Shown: one piece after another, positions 34,890-43,402 of the stretch
Layout: each line of letters opens with the position of its first letter
Numbering within the stretch: the first letter of the stretch is position 1
Assembly: GCA_964592235.1 (NCBI GenBank)
Contig: CAZQCF010000019.1
Coordinates: 1-64,000 of the forward strand
Source of the DNA: PLA3 sp964592235
Lineage (GTDB): Bacteria > Planctomycetota > Phycisphaerae > UBA1845 > UTPLA1
DNA length: 64,000 nt
Direction: 5' to 3'
Made by a program: the position numbers and the translations under genes
Notes under the pieces: generated by a model
What the model was told of the DNA's origin: nothing
Seen by the model: the letters and a program-made list of their open reading frames with translations, nothing else
The model's database searches: none

Positions 34890-34950
34890 AACCCGCTCCC
34901 TCACCCTTGACATCACTTCGTAGCGTCAGGGGCAGGCGGTCGCGGCTCTG
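34890..34950. repeat. Dispersed repeat B, intergenic copy
   Basis: It starts AACCCGCTCCCTCACCCTTG and ends GGCAGGCGGTCGCGGCTCTG, matching 27461-27521 and the reverse of 46295-46355. A further hairpin copy of the CCGCCGCATGACTGCGGCGG type follows at about 34982-35001. No gene is seen between 34609 and 35058. Confidence 0.75.
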
Positions 34951-35058
34951 AATGGGCGCGACGCAACGACACGGTTCGATTCCGCCGCATGACTGCGGCG
35001 GCTCGGACCTGTGTCGAGCGGATTGGTCTCGACGCGGATAAGTTGGATCTGGCAAGCA

Positions 35059-36537
35059 TCAACTACGCTGTCGGAGCTTGTGCAACAAGATTCCCGTCTG
35101 CATGCCGCACAGGACCAGTCCCCAGCAGAACAGGCCGCCGTCGAGGAGCCTCTCCGCGGCATCGTCGCCGATGAGGCCTTCGCTGCCGACGACAAGCAGG
35201 AAAAGCTGCACGACAAGGCCGCCGACGAACCAGGCCCGGAATCGGTCGGTCCAATCGATGGTCACGAGTACGTACCAGACGGCGATGAACACAAGCGGCA
35301 GCGTCGTCGCGTGATGCTTCCACGTGCGCTCGCTCATCAGCAGCATGGCGACGAGGACGACTGCGAATTCCAGCCACAGGGCGGGGTTGGAACGCGTGCG
35401 AGTCGCCGGAGAAGAGTGAGACGACCCACCCTCACCCCAACCCTCTCCCTTAGCGGGAGAGGGCGATTCGATGCAGCCGGAAGTCGCCGTTTGTTTCGCC
35501 CGGCAGAGCCACGCCAGCGCGAGAAGGATGCTCAAGGAAATCACGGGGCGCAGGAGTCGGCCGAGTGAGGTGGCGGGTCGGGCCATGTCTTCCATTCCGG
35601 CCTGCAAGGCGCGCTGGGTGGGCATGTGTTCGATGGAGAGAATCCCCGCGTTGCCGAGGATGCGCAGCAGGGAGCCGTAGAGCGATTGGTTTGCGATCTC
35701 GATGGTGGCGAAGCCCTCCAGCGCGTAGGGGCGGGCGAGCATGTCGAACCACGTGCGCAGCCATTCGATGTTCGTTTCGAATCCGATCGTCAGGCCGGGC
35801 AGGAGAAGGAGCAGCACGGCGAGCGCGACGAGCGTCGCCGCGACAACCCGCCATTGACGCTTGTAGAGGAAATAGACGAGCAGCAATCCGGGCGTGATTT
35901 TTGTCACGATGGCCAGCGCCACAAACACGCCTGCGGCCAGGTCTCGCCCGCGCACGAAGCAACCCCACGCCAGCGCCAGCCAGATGAGCATGAACAGATT
36001 CAAATTGCCGTGCTGAATGTCGGAGATGACCGGTCGTATCGAGAACGCTGCGGCGACCAGCAGCACGCCGATGGGCACGGCACGGCCGGTCGTGCGAAAG
36101 CCGGTGACGAAGTACACCATCGCGCCGAAGAAACCGACAAGCTTCGCGATGGACCATGCGACGCCGGCTCCGAAGTAGCCGAGCTTGGCCAGTGGCGCGG
36201 CGGCGAGGAGAACGGGAGTCGGCGTCGGGAACCAGTGGCCGTAACCATAGGGGTTGGCGGCGTCTTTGCCCTCGAACACAAGTTCCATAGTGGGGAGCCA
36301 GCGACCCAGGGCCGTGCGATGGCGTGAGCCTTCGGCGCGGAACAGGCTCGAATCGACTTCCTGGATGCGTTTGCAGAACTGGACCGTGGGGACGACCAGG
36401 GCAGCCAACAGGCCGATGGCGAGGGCGATTCGCACGTATGGCGTGTCAAGGTACTGCCGGTCGAAGCGGCCCAGAAGCGTCTTCTGATAAGGGTCGGTCT
36501 GGGGCGGCTGCGGGGCGTATTCAGCAGGTGTCGGCAT
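35059..36537 (-). CDS. GT87-family (DUF2029) membrane glycosyltransferase
   Basis: 492 residues with about 10-12 hydrophobic segments. The family pattern is visible: an early loop with YGYGHWFPTPTPVLLAAAPLA, then DIQHGNLNLFMLIWLALAWG and ALAIVTKITPGLLLVYFLYKRQWR, typical of polyprenyl-phosphomannose-type transferases related to PimE. Between membrane helices (CRAKQTATSGC and PALWLEFAVVL) lies a stretch of about 25 residues with ESPSPAKGEGWGEGG that is the in-frame translation of a dispersed hairpin repeat. Donor and acceptor are unknown; a surface glycan role is inferred. Confidence 0.8.
   Translation of the reverse strand: MPTPAEYAPQPPQTDPYQKTLLGRFDRQYLDTPYVRIALAIGLLAALVVPTVQFCKRIQEVDSSLFRAEGSRHRTALGRWLPTMELVFEGKDAANPYGYGHWFPTPTPVLLAAAPLAKLGYFGAGVAWSIAKLVGFFGAMVYFVTGFRTTGRAVPIGVLLVAAAFSIRPVISDIQHGNLNLFMLIWLALAWGCFVRGRDLAAGVFVALAIVTKITPGLLLVYFLYKRQWRVVAATLVALAVLLLLLPGLTIGFETNIEWLRTWFDMLARPYALEGFATIEIANQSLYGSLLRILGNAGILSIEHMPTQRALQAGMEDMARPATSLGRLLRPVISLSILLALAWLCRAKQTATSGCIESPSPAKGEGWGEGGSSHSSPATRTRSNPALWLEFAVVLVAMLLMSERTWKHHATTLPLVFIAVWYVLVTIDWTDRFRAWFVGGLVVQLFLLVVGSEGLIGDDAAERLLDGGLFCWGLVLCGMQTGILLHKLRQRS
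35429..35463. repeat. Dispersed hairpin repeat embedded in frame in the GT87 gene
   Basis: CCCTCACCCC is followed by a perfect nine-base stem, CCCTCTCCC (35441-35449) and GGGAGAGGG (35455-35463), around TTAGC. The same stem with a different loop begins the composite repeat at 34671. Confidence 0.75.
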
Positions 36538-36563
36538 AGTGCGAGTTTCCCGGCGGCGGGGGC

Positions 36564-36601
36564 TTGACAGCCGATCGTCGCCGATGTAGCCTTGGCTACA
36601 T
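36564..36601 (+). promoter_or_regulatory. Promoter with operator-like palindrome
   Basis: A perfect -35 box TTGACA is at 36564-36569. At the -10 distance (17 bases) is TAGCCT, lying inside an 18-base palindrome, ATGTAGCC-TT-GGCTACAT (36584-36601), which ends three bases before the ATG at 36605. There is no ribosome site. This suggests a leaderless transcript with a repressor or activator site over the -10 region. Confidence 0.5.
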
Positions 36602-36604
36602 ATT

Positions 36605-37558
36605 ATGGCGACGGATACTTTTCCACGTGCGTTTCAGGCTTTCGGACTTGCCGCGATGGCAAGCTTCTGCCTCACTGTATGCGCGGCGGCGCAGGATGCA
36701 ACGGACGGTCCGGGCTCCGCGCCGCCGGCGGAGCAGTCGTCCAGCCGCGAGCAGGCGGCGCAGCAAGCCGCGACGCCCTCGCGCAATTTCCTCGGGCTGG
36801 AAGCCGATCCGTTTGACGGGCCGATTGTGACCGATCGGCCGGATTTCACGGAGGCGACGGCCGTGATGCCGCGCGGGCGCGTGCAGTTGGAAAGCGGCTA
36901 CACCTTCACGGCGAACGATGACGATGGCGTGCGGTCGGCGGATCATCTCTTCCCGGAGTACCTGCTGCGCGTGGGTGTTGTGAAGGATGTCGAACTGCGT
37001 TTTGTTTGGCTGGGCATGTCACTGACCGAGAGCATGTTCGGCGAAGTGAACGATGCCGGCCGGCGCGTGCGATCAATCGATCATCAGGATGGCGCGACGG
37101 ACATGTCGGTGGGCACGAAGTTTCATATTGCCGATGCGGACGGACTCATGCCCGATTTAAGCATGATCGCCGAACTGGGTGTGCCGACGGGAACCGACAA
37201 CAAGACGGCCGGCGACGTGGAACCTGGCGTCAAGCTGCTGTGGGCGTACGAACTGACGGAGCGGCTCTCGCTGGCGGGCAATTTGAACCTCGCCGTGCTG
37301 ATGAGCGAAAAGGGGCGTTTTGTTCAACCGGCGGCGTCGCTCACATTGGGCTACGCGCTGGCGGAAGGCGTCGGGACGTACGTGGAGTACTTCGGGTTGT
37401 ATCCGAATGACCGCGGGACCGATGCGGCGCACTATGCGAACGGCGGATTTACGTTCTTAATCACCGACGACGTGCAGCTGGACATTCGCAGCGGCGTCGG
37501 ACTGAACCACGAGGCCGATGATTTTTTCACGGGCGTGGGATTATCGTTTCGATTCTGA
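36605..37558 (+). CDS. Outer-membrane transporter-like beta-barrel (MetA-pathway type)
   Basis: Signal peptide (FQAFGLAAMASFCLTVCAAAQ) and a 317-residue chain that ends GVGLSFRF, an aromatic C-terminus typical of outer-membrane barrels. The body follows the pattern of the putative phenol-degradation MetA-pathway transporters: PIVTDRPDFTEATAVMPRGRVQLESGYTF, a LLRVGVVKDVELRFVW strand, then alternating amphipathic strands. The substrate is not known; many family members are misnamed from their domain description. It starts right after a palindromic promoter and is followed by a small membrane peptide gene. Confidence 0.75.
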   Translation: MATDTFPRAFQAFGLAAMASFCLTVCAAAQDATDGPGSAPPAEQSSSREQAAQQAATPSRNFLGLEADPFDGPIVTDRPDFTEATAVMPRGRVQLESGYTFTANDDDGVRSADHLFPEYLLRVGVVKDVELRFVWLGMSLTESMFGEVNDAGRRVRSIDHQDGATDMSVGTKFHIADADGLMPDLSMIAELGVPTGTDNKTAGDVEPGVKLLWAYELTERLSLAGNLNLAVLMSEKGRFVQPAASLTLGYALAEGVGTYVEYFGLYPNDRGTDAAHYANGGFTFLITDDVQLDIRSGVGLNHEADDFFTGVGLSFRF

Positions 37559-37605
37559 CACGAAGCAGGGCGCAGGCCGCCCTTGCCCTACGGGAGAACA
37601 AGCAA

Positions 37606-37737
37606 ATGAATTTCGCGCTGGATCTGATCTTTACGTCGTTTCAGGGGATCTTTGTCAACGTCTTCACGGCGATTTTCCAGGTCCCGCTGGACATCATCAC
37701 CGCGATCCTGACGGCCATTTTCGTCCCGGCGGCGTGA
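37606..37737 (+). CDS. Small hydrophobic membrane peptide, 43 aa
   Basis: ATG 37606 with GGGAGA about nine bases upstream, TGA at 37735-37737. The peptide MNFALDLIFTSFQGIF... is almost wholly hydrophobic and ends AILTAIFVPAA; it could be one long or two short membrane helices. It is 47 bases after the outer-membrane protein gene on the same strand and is probably cotranscribed. Function unknown. Confidence 0.55.
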   Translation: MNFALDLIFTSFQGIFVNVFTAIFQVPLDIITAILTAIFVPAA

Positions 37738-37781
37738 GAGCCGCTCGTCTCGTTTGCGGTTTGTCGCTTTGATCGGCGCGG

Positions 37782-38228
37782 TCAGATGAGTGTTACGTCG
37801 TCCCCGATTCGGAACGATCCCGCCTTGATCACGCGGCCATAGACGCCGGCTCGAACGTCGGGTGTGAGCGCCGCGCGCAGGCCCATGTGCAGCTTGTCCA
37901 TCAGGCCGCACGGACGCGTCTCGGCAATCACCTGCAATTCCACGTTGCCAAGCTGAACGCGCCGGCCGATCAGATGCGCGAGCGAGTCCGCCTCCACCAG
38001 CACGTTGGCCCGCCGCGTCCACCAGGGCAGGTTCGCGCCGAGTTGATCAGTAACGAGCTTCCATTGGCCCGAGGCGAGGAGCGTCACGCCGCGGTCCGGG
38101 CTGGACGGCGGATCGCCCGTCAGGCCGCCGTTCTCAACGGCGATTGCATCGGCGACTTCGTGCATGATGGTCTTGTCGGCGTCCCGAAGGGCGATGGCGA
38201 GAATCTTTCCGACAGGTTGATCTGACAT
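37782..38228 (-). CDS. MOSC-domain protein
   Basis: 148 residues covering one MOSC domain, the beta-barrel found in the C-terminal part of molybdenum cofactor sulfurases and in YiiM-type proteins. Matching segments are LTGDPPSSPDRGVTLLASGQW, GRRVQLGNVELQVIAETRPCGLMD with the conserved cysteine, and ALTPDVRAGVYGRVIKAGSFRIGD. Stand-alone MOSC proteins may carry sulfur or reduce N-hydroxylated compounds with the cofactor. No cofactor gene is nearby. Confidence 0.85.
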   Translation of the reverse strand: MSDQPVGKILAIALRDADKTIMHEVADAIAVENGGLTGDPPSSPDRGVTLLASGQWKLVTDQLGANLPWWTRRANVLVEADSLAHLIGRRVQLGNVELQVIAETRPCGLMDKLHMGLRAALTPDVRAGVYGRVIKAGSFRIGDDVTLI

Positions 38229-38285
38229 CTCACATTACTCGATGACAGGGCGTCGCTCGGCGCTCCTTTGCAATCTCGGCTCGGA

Positions 38286-39179
38286 TCAGGCCAGGCCCAG
38301 CGCAGTCGCGGCCACGGCGCCGATGTCGGCCGGTGAATCCGCTACGTGGATTCCCGCGGCCTTGAGCGCAGCGATCTTGGAATCAGCCGTGCCCTGCCCG
38401 CCGGAGATGATCGCGCCGGCATGACCCATACGTCGGCCGGGCGGCGCGGTTCGACCGGCGATGAAGGAAATGACGGGCTTCTTCACGTTCTTCTTGATGT
38501 AGGCCGCGGCGTTTTCTTCGTCGTTGCCGCCGATCTCGCCGATCATGATGATCGCGTCGGTGCGGGCGTCTTTTTCAAACAACTCGAGCAGTTCGATGAA
38601 GTTCAGGCCCTTGACGGGGTCACCGCCGATGCCGACGCAGGTGGTCTGTGCGATGTTGCGCGTCGTGCATTGCCAGACGGCTTCGTAGGTCAGCGTTCCG
38701 CTGCGAGAGATCAGGCCGATGGCCTTGCCGCTGTCGCCGGCGGGCTTGTGGATGTAGCCGGGCATGATGCCGATCTTGGCCTGACCCGGCGTGATGATCC
38801 CGGGGCAGTTGGGGCCGATCAGTCGGGCGCCGCATTCGTCGATGAACTTTCGCGCGCGAATCATGTCCTGCACCGGGATGCCCTCGGTGATCAGCACGAT
38901 CAGCTTGACGCCGGCGGCGGCCGCTTCCATGGCGCTATCGGCCGCGCCGGGCGGCGGGACGAAGATCATTGAGCAGTTCGCGCCGGTCTCGCGCACGGCT
39001 TTCTCGACCGTGTCAAAGATCGGCAGGCCGTGCTCGCTCTTGGTGCCGCCCTTGCCGGGCGTGACGCCGCCGACCATCTTCGTGCCGTATTCAAGGCACT
39101 GCTTGGTGTGGAACGCCCCGGCCTTGCCGGTGATGCCGTGCGTGATGACGCGTGTGTTCTTATCGACCAGGATGCTCAT
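38286..39179 (-). CDS. sucD: Succinyl-CoA synthetase alpha subunit
   Basis: ATP-forming step of the TCA cycle, succinyl-CoA to succinate. The CoA-binding N-terminus (ITGKAGAFHTKQCLEYGTKMVGGVTPGKGG), IGPNCPGIITPG and the phosphorylated histidine His253 in GHAGAIISGGQGTADSK are intact. ATG 39179 gives 297 residues; upstream in-frame residues are not family-like. The beta subunit gene sucC, normally directly before sucD, is not here; instead a small zinc protein and ndk precede it. Confidence 0.95.
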   Translation of the reverse strand: MSILVDKNTRVITHGITGKAGAFHTKQCLEYGTKMVGGVTPGKGGTKSEHGLPIFDTVEKAVRETGANCSMIFVPPPGAADSAMEAAAAGVKLIVLITEGIPVQDMIRARKFIDECGARLIGPNCPGIITPGQAKIGIMPGYIHKPAGDSGKAIGLISRSGTLTYEAVWQCTTRNIAQTTCVGIGGDPVKGLNFIELLELFEKDARTDAIIMIGEIGGNDEENAAAYIKKNVKKPVISFIAGRTAPPGRRMGHAGAIISGGQGTADSKIAALKAAGIHVADSPADIGAVAATALGLA

Positions 39180-39219
39180 GTCAGATGTCCGGTTTGAAAT
39201 TCTTGGAAACGCCGCGTGA

Positions 39220-39420
39220 CTATTCTTCAGCCGACTGGCTCTCCGCCGCCGCGCTCGCTTCCGCAGTCGCACCAATAATCTTCGATTTGACCTCGCCGCC
39301 CAGTCCGAGGACCAGTTCCAGGGCCTTGCCGGTGCGTGAGCAGGTCATGTGAATCGTCGTTTCCGGCATGTCCAGCACATGTGAATGCTTGCAGGCCGGG
39401 CAGGTGAATCGAACTTGCAT
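39220..39420 (-). CDS. Small CxxC protein, 66 aa
   Basis: A frame of 66 residues between ndk (six bases upstream) and sucD (40 bases downstream) on the same strand. It begins MQVRFTCPACKHSHVLDMP with a CxxC knuckle and has a single later Cys (MTCSRTGK), so a full four-cysteine zinc site is not evident. The C-terminal 20 residues are Ala/Ser/Glu-rich. Tight spacing argues that it is real. Unknown role. Confidence 0.65.
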   Translation of the reverse strand: MQVRFTCPACKHSHVLDMPETTIHMTCSRTGKALELVLGLGGEVKSKIIGATAEASAAAESQSAEE

Positions 39421-39426
39421 GATGCC

Positions 39427-39897
39427 TTACTCCGGCGCGCCGCCCGAAACGTCGTAGATCCACTTTTCCGCCGCGCGCTCGTAGGTCAACAGATCCTCTG
39501 GTCTGAAGTACAGCCCGATCTCAAACGCCGCCGCTTCCGGCGAGTCCGACCCGTGGATCAGATTGAAACTGTTCGAGACGCCGAAGTCGCCCCGAATCGT
39601 CCCCGGTTCGGCCTTCGAGCCAAAGGTTGCGCCCATCATCTTTCGACTGATCGTGATGGCGTTCACGCCTTGAAGCACCATCACAATCACCGGGCTGCTG
39701 GTGATGTATTGCACCAGTCGCTCGTAGAACGGCTTGCCTTTGTGAACGGCGTAGTGCTTCTCGGCCAGGTCCTTCGAGACCTTCATCGCCTTCATCGCGG
39801 CGACTTGCAGGCCCTTTTCCTCGAAACGTGTGATGATCCGCCCCGCAAGCCCGCGCTGGATCGCATCGGGTTTGAGGATGATAAGTGTTTTCTCCAC
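39427..39897 (-). CDS. ndk: Nucleoside diphosphate kinase
   Basis: Phosphorylates NDPs with ATP through phosphohistidine. The active site is His115 in NLIHGSDSPEAAAFEIGLYF, and LIILKPDAIQRGLAGRIITRFEEKGL is the family N-terminus. 156 residues, normal size. It heads an ndk, small CxxC, sucD unit; co-localisation of ndk and succinyl-CoA synthetase fits nucleotide exchange between GTP- or ATP-producing steps. Confidence 0.96.
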   Translation of the reverse strand: MEKTLIILKPDAIQRGLAGRIITRFEEKGLQVAAMKAMKVSKDLAEKHYAVHKGKPFYERLVQYITSSPVIVMVLQGVNAITISRKMMGATFGSKAEPGTIRGDFGVSNSFNLIHGSDSPEAAAFEIGLYFRPEDLLTYERAAEKWIYDVSGGAPE

Positions 39898-39949
39898 CGT
39901 GCTTTAACCTCGCTCAATTCGTTTGTGACAACTTTCACGAAGCCGGATT

Positions 39950-41026
39950 CTAAGGGGCGGATTCAACGCTGGGAAGGGCGGCGGTCCGCCCGTCCAGCGG
40001 GGGGCGAACGTCGGCGGTGGCCGTGCCGGTCTGTCTACCGAGCAGGGATGCCTGCACGTCGCTGAAGGCCGTTTCGATGACCGGGTCGCAGGGGTGCAAA
40101 GCATGGAGGTCGTGAAGGATCTCCATCGCGGCATGCGGGTCGCCCAGCGTCTCCCACGCGGCGGCCATATTGATACAAACGTCTGGATCGTGCGGGGCGA
40201 GCGCGGCGGCTCGCGAGAAATCAAACAGGGCGCCGACCGCGTCGTCCAGATCGAATCGAACCAGCCCGAGATTGAACCAGCCATCGGCGACGTTGGGCTG
40301 GAGCGCGGTGAAACGCGCCCACGCGTCGCGCGCTTCGGTGAGACGGCCGTCTCGCTGGGCCAGCCCGGCGAGATTGAACCACGCTCGCGCATCGTCGGGT
40401 CGCAGCGCGACGACTTCCCGAAATTGCTCGGACGCCTCCGTGAAGCGCGACAGGCGATAGAGCAGCGTGCCGAAGTTGTAGCGCGCGTCCGCGTCGCCGG
40501 GCTGCAATCGCGCCACGCGCTGGAGCGGGGCGATGGCTTCGTTGAATCGTTGAAGTCGCACAAGCGATTCAGCGCGGCCCTTGAGCGCGGCGGGATCGTC
40601 CTCGTTGCGTTTGAGCACGCGATCGAACTCGGCCAGCGCGGCGTGCGGCCGATCGGCGTCGAGGTGTGCCCAGCCGGTCGCGGATCGTGCGTACGACGAA
40701 TCCCCGGCTCGCGATCGCAGGCGAACGGATTGTTCGTCGGCGCGCTCGCCCAGCGTGTGCCAATCAATGGATGGAAGCGGGCCCAAGTGATCCGGGGATA
40801 CCCGATGGCGTCTGATACGCGCGGGAGCGGGCGACGGACTCGATGTGCGTGCAACGGTTGGAACCGTCGGGACGGGCAGCCGTGCTGCGCGGATCTGGTC
40901 CAGTTCATCCAGCGCGACTCGTTCGAGCGTGACTTGCTTGTGGGTCAACGAAAGCCACGCCCACAACGCCGTGGTGATGAGCCCAAACACCGCGAGTAAA
41001 CCGGGAATGATCCAGCGCGTCTTCAC
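39950..41026 (-). CDS. Membrane-anchored TPR protein
   Basis: A 358-residue protein with one N-terminal membrane helix (IIPGLLAVFGLITTALWAWLSL), a Pro/Arg-rich linker, then at least six tetratricopeptide repeats from about residue 115 to 320, such as PHAALAEFDRVLKRNEDDP, RFTEASEQFREVVALRPDD and GRLTEARDAWARFTALQPN. The C-terminal 40 residues are not repeat-like. It probably scaffolds a complex at the membrane. No signature points to a process. Confidence 0.8.
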   Translation of the reverse strand: MKTRWIIPGLLAVFGLITTALWAWLSLTHKQVTLERVALDELDQIRAARLPVPTVPTVARTSSPSPAPARIRRHRVSPDHLGPLPSIDWHTLGERADEQSVRLRSRAGDSSYARSATGWAHLDADRPHAALAEFDRVLKRNEDDPAALKGRAESLVRLQRFNEAIAPLQRVARLQPGDADARYNFGTLLYRLSRFTEASEQFREVVALRPDDARAWFNLAGLAQRDGRLTEARDAWARFTALQPNVADGWFNLGLVRFDLDDAVGALFDFSRAAALAPHDPDVCINMAAAWETLGDPHAAMEILHDLHALHPCDPVIETAFSDVQASLLGRQTGTATADVRPPLDGRTAALPSVESAP

Positions 41027-41062
41027 GCGAATATGCTTGAAGGAATGGGGCGCCCTGTCAAT

Positions 41063-43402
41063 TCATGAACACGCGGCAATCGCCGGATCCGGCGCCGCGT
41101 TCCGCTTCAGGGCCTTGCGAATGGCCTTGAAGAGAGCGGGCCGGTCGATGGGCTTGGAGACATAATCGTCGCAGCCCGCGGCAAGGCAGCGCTCGCGCTC
41201 GCCGGTCATCACGTGAGCCGTGAGGGCGATGATGGGGCCGGCGTATGCCTGGCGGCGCAGATGCCGAACGGCCGAGGCGCCGTCCATCAGCGGCATCTGC
41301 ATGTCCATGAGAATCACGTCGAAGGGCGCGCCGAGCTGGTTGGCCGACAGAGCGGTGTCGACGGCGGCCTTTCCGTCTTCGACAACGGTGACGGTCGCGC
41401 CGGCGCGCTGAAGGATGTGACTGATCAGTCTTTGGTTGTCTGTGCCGTCTTCGGCCAGCAGGACCCGGCAGGTGATCTTCTCCTGCGGAATGGAGAAGTC
41501 CTCGGGATTGGGTTTCACAACGTTGACACAGAGATCATGCCCCGAGCGGATGGCGACCCCCTCGAGCGGGCCGCAATGGACATACGCGCGGATGCACGTG
41601 CCGGCGCCGGGTGTGCTGTAGGCGACGTGCACATCGCCCCCCAGCAGGTTCGCCAGCTTGCGCGCGATATACAGACCCAGTCCCGTTCCGCCGAATCGAC
41701 GCGCGATGGAAGCATCGGCCTGGGTGAAGGGCTTGAACAACTCCCGAATCTGCTGCTCGGTCATGCCGATGCCCGAATCGATGATGTCAAACTGGATGCA
41801 ATTGTCCGGCGTTCGCTGCCATTTGGTCACGACGCGAACTCCGCCCGAGTCGGTGAACTTCATGGCATTGCCAATCAGATTGATAAGAACCTGCCGCAGC
41901 CGCATGGCATCGGTTTCGATCGTCTCTGGAATTTCGCCGACGAATTCGGATTCAAGCGACAACCCCTTTGCGTCGAAACGCACGCGAAGCATGGACGTCA
42001 CTTCGCTCAACAGCTCCACCGGATTGTGGCGGGCGCGTTCGATGGGCAGGCTGTCCTGCTCGATCTTGGACAGATCGAGGATGTCATTGATCACCGCGAG
42101 GAGGTGTTCACCGTTGCGGCGGATGGTCCGGACCGTTTCGGCCTGCTCTGCCGGCGCCAAATCGGGTTGCGAAAGTTCCTCCGCGAAGCCGAGGATCGCC
42201 GTCATCGGCGTGCGGATTTCGTGGCTCATGTTGGCGAGGAATTCGGACTTGGCGCGATTGGCGGCGTCGGCCTGCTGCGTGGCAGCCTTGAGCTCCTTAT
42301 TGAGCTGTTTGAGCTGCCGCGCCTGTTCCGCGGTGGCGCGTTCGGTCTCCTTGCGACGAGAGATATCGCGCATGGTCAGAATCATCATGGGGCGATCGCC
42401 GACGTGAATCGGCCCGCCGCTGATGTCGGCATCGATGCTGGTCTGGTCACGGCGGATCGCGGCGACCTCAATCACCGGGAAGGCCTGCTGTCCGGACGAT
42501 TCCTCCAGGGATCGAATGAGCCGCGTGATGCGCAGTGCTTCGGACTCGCCCAGGATGACGTTCAAAGGACGGCCGACCAATTCGTCGTATTGGTACGCCA
42601 CAATCTTCAGGCCGGCCGGGTTCACGTGGACGATGCGGTTCGAGGCATCGATGAGGAACAAACCGTCGGCGGCCTGCTGCCAGATATCGCGGATCGTGTT
42701 TTCGCTCTTCGCGAGCTGGTCCGTTCGGACGTCGAGAAGTTTCTGTAACTCGCTGTGAGCGTGTTCCAGTTGGGCCGTGCTCATGGCAGTCTGTGCCATG
42801 TTTTTGACGCTACGCAGGCACAGGCGGATTGAGAAGACGTCCGCGAACACGACCCACCAAGCGTGTTCCAGCGAGCGCCATGACGCCGCCACGGCGGTGC
42901 CGTAGACCGAGTAGGGCCACCAGAATCCGCGGATCACATGATCCAGCGCCGTCACGGCCGAGGCGGTCACAATGACGCGCCAGTCGCGATAAAACGCGAG
43001 AAACGCCAGTGAGCCGAAAATGTGAAAGTGCGTCTCGATCCGCCCGCCGGTGAACTGGATCAACAAGCCGGACTGAACCAACTGGGCCGCCGCGATCATG
43101 TGGCGCGTCAGTGTATCACCTGGTCGCGTGGCGGCCAGCCAGACCGGCGGAACGACGACCAGTGTGCCGAGTACAAGCGCCGTCAGCACATGTGGATGAA
43201 TCCGGCTTGCGGCGCCTTCCCAGGTGAGCGGCGTAATCCAGAATGCGAGGACGATGCACGCGATGTACTGCAGCACCATGAGCACGATGAAGAGTCGATC
43301 GGTCTGCGCATGCGTGCGGCGCAAATACTCGCGGAGCAGTTCCTTCGCGCGATGCTGCGTCGTTTCGTTGACCGCCGGAAGGGTCGGCGCTCCGATCATG
43401 GC
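41063..43402 (-). CDS. Hybrid sensor histidine kinase with receiver domain
   Basis: About 779 residues from ATG 43402, which overlaps the stop of the gene before. Order: several membrane helices (residues 20-210) of the type with GGRIETHFHIFGSLAFLAFYRDW, PAS domain (about 245-350, NTIRDIWQQAADGLFLIDASN), coiled coil, HisKA with the phospho-accepting His in NMSHEIRTPM, HATPase with LINLIGNAMKF, DSGIGM and GGTGLGLYIA, then a receiver domain with LLAEDG and the phospho-Asp in VILMDMQMP. The signal is unknown. It is probably cotranscribed with the RedB-like gene. Confidence 0.92.
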   Translation of the reverse strand, partial: AMIGAPTLPAVNETTQHRAKELLREYLRRTHAQTDRLFIVLMVLQYIACIVLAFWITPLTWEGAASRIHPHVLTALVLGTLVVVPPVWLAATRPGDTLTRHMIAAAQLVQSGLLIQFTGGRIETHFHIFGSLAFLAFYRDWRVIVTASAVTALDHVIRGFWWPYSVYGTAVAASWRSLEHAWWVVFADVFSIRLCLRSVKNMAQTAMSTAQLEHAHSELQKLLDVRTDQLAKSENTIRDIWQQAADGLFLIDASNRIVHVNPAGLKIVAYQYDELVGRPLNVILGESEALRITRLIRSLEESSGQQAFPVIEVAAIRRDQTSIDADISGGPIHVGDRPMMILTMRDISRRKETERATAEQARQLKQLNKELKAATQQADAANRAKSEFLANMSHEIRTPMTAILGFAEELSQPDLAPAEQAETVRTIRRNGEHLLAVINDILDLSKIEQDSLPIERARHNPVELLSEVTSMLRVRFDAKGLSLESEFVGEIPETIETDAMRLRQVLINLIGNAMKFTDSGGVRVVTKWQRTPDNCIQFDIIDSGIGMTEQQIRELFKPFTQADASIARRFGGTGLGLYIARKLANLLGGDVHVAYSTPGAGTCIRAYVHCGPLEGVAIRSGHDLCVNVVKPNPEDFSIPQEKITCRVLLAEDGTDNQRLISHILQRAGATVTVVEDGKAAVDTALSANQLGAPFDVILMDMQMPLMDGASAVRHLRRQAYAGPIIALTAHVMTGERERCLAAGCDDYVSKPIDRPALFKAIRKALKRNAAPDPAIAACS

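Noticed and set aside
41063..41165. Possible terminator hairpins after the kinase gene
   Set aside because: No stem of convincing length followed by a T-run on the proper strand.
41213..42748. 511-residue open frame antisense to the histidine kinase
   Set aside because: The kinase motifs are on the other strand; the composition reflects third-position GC bias.
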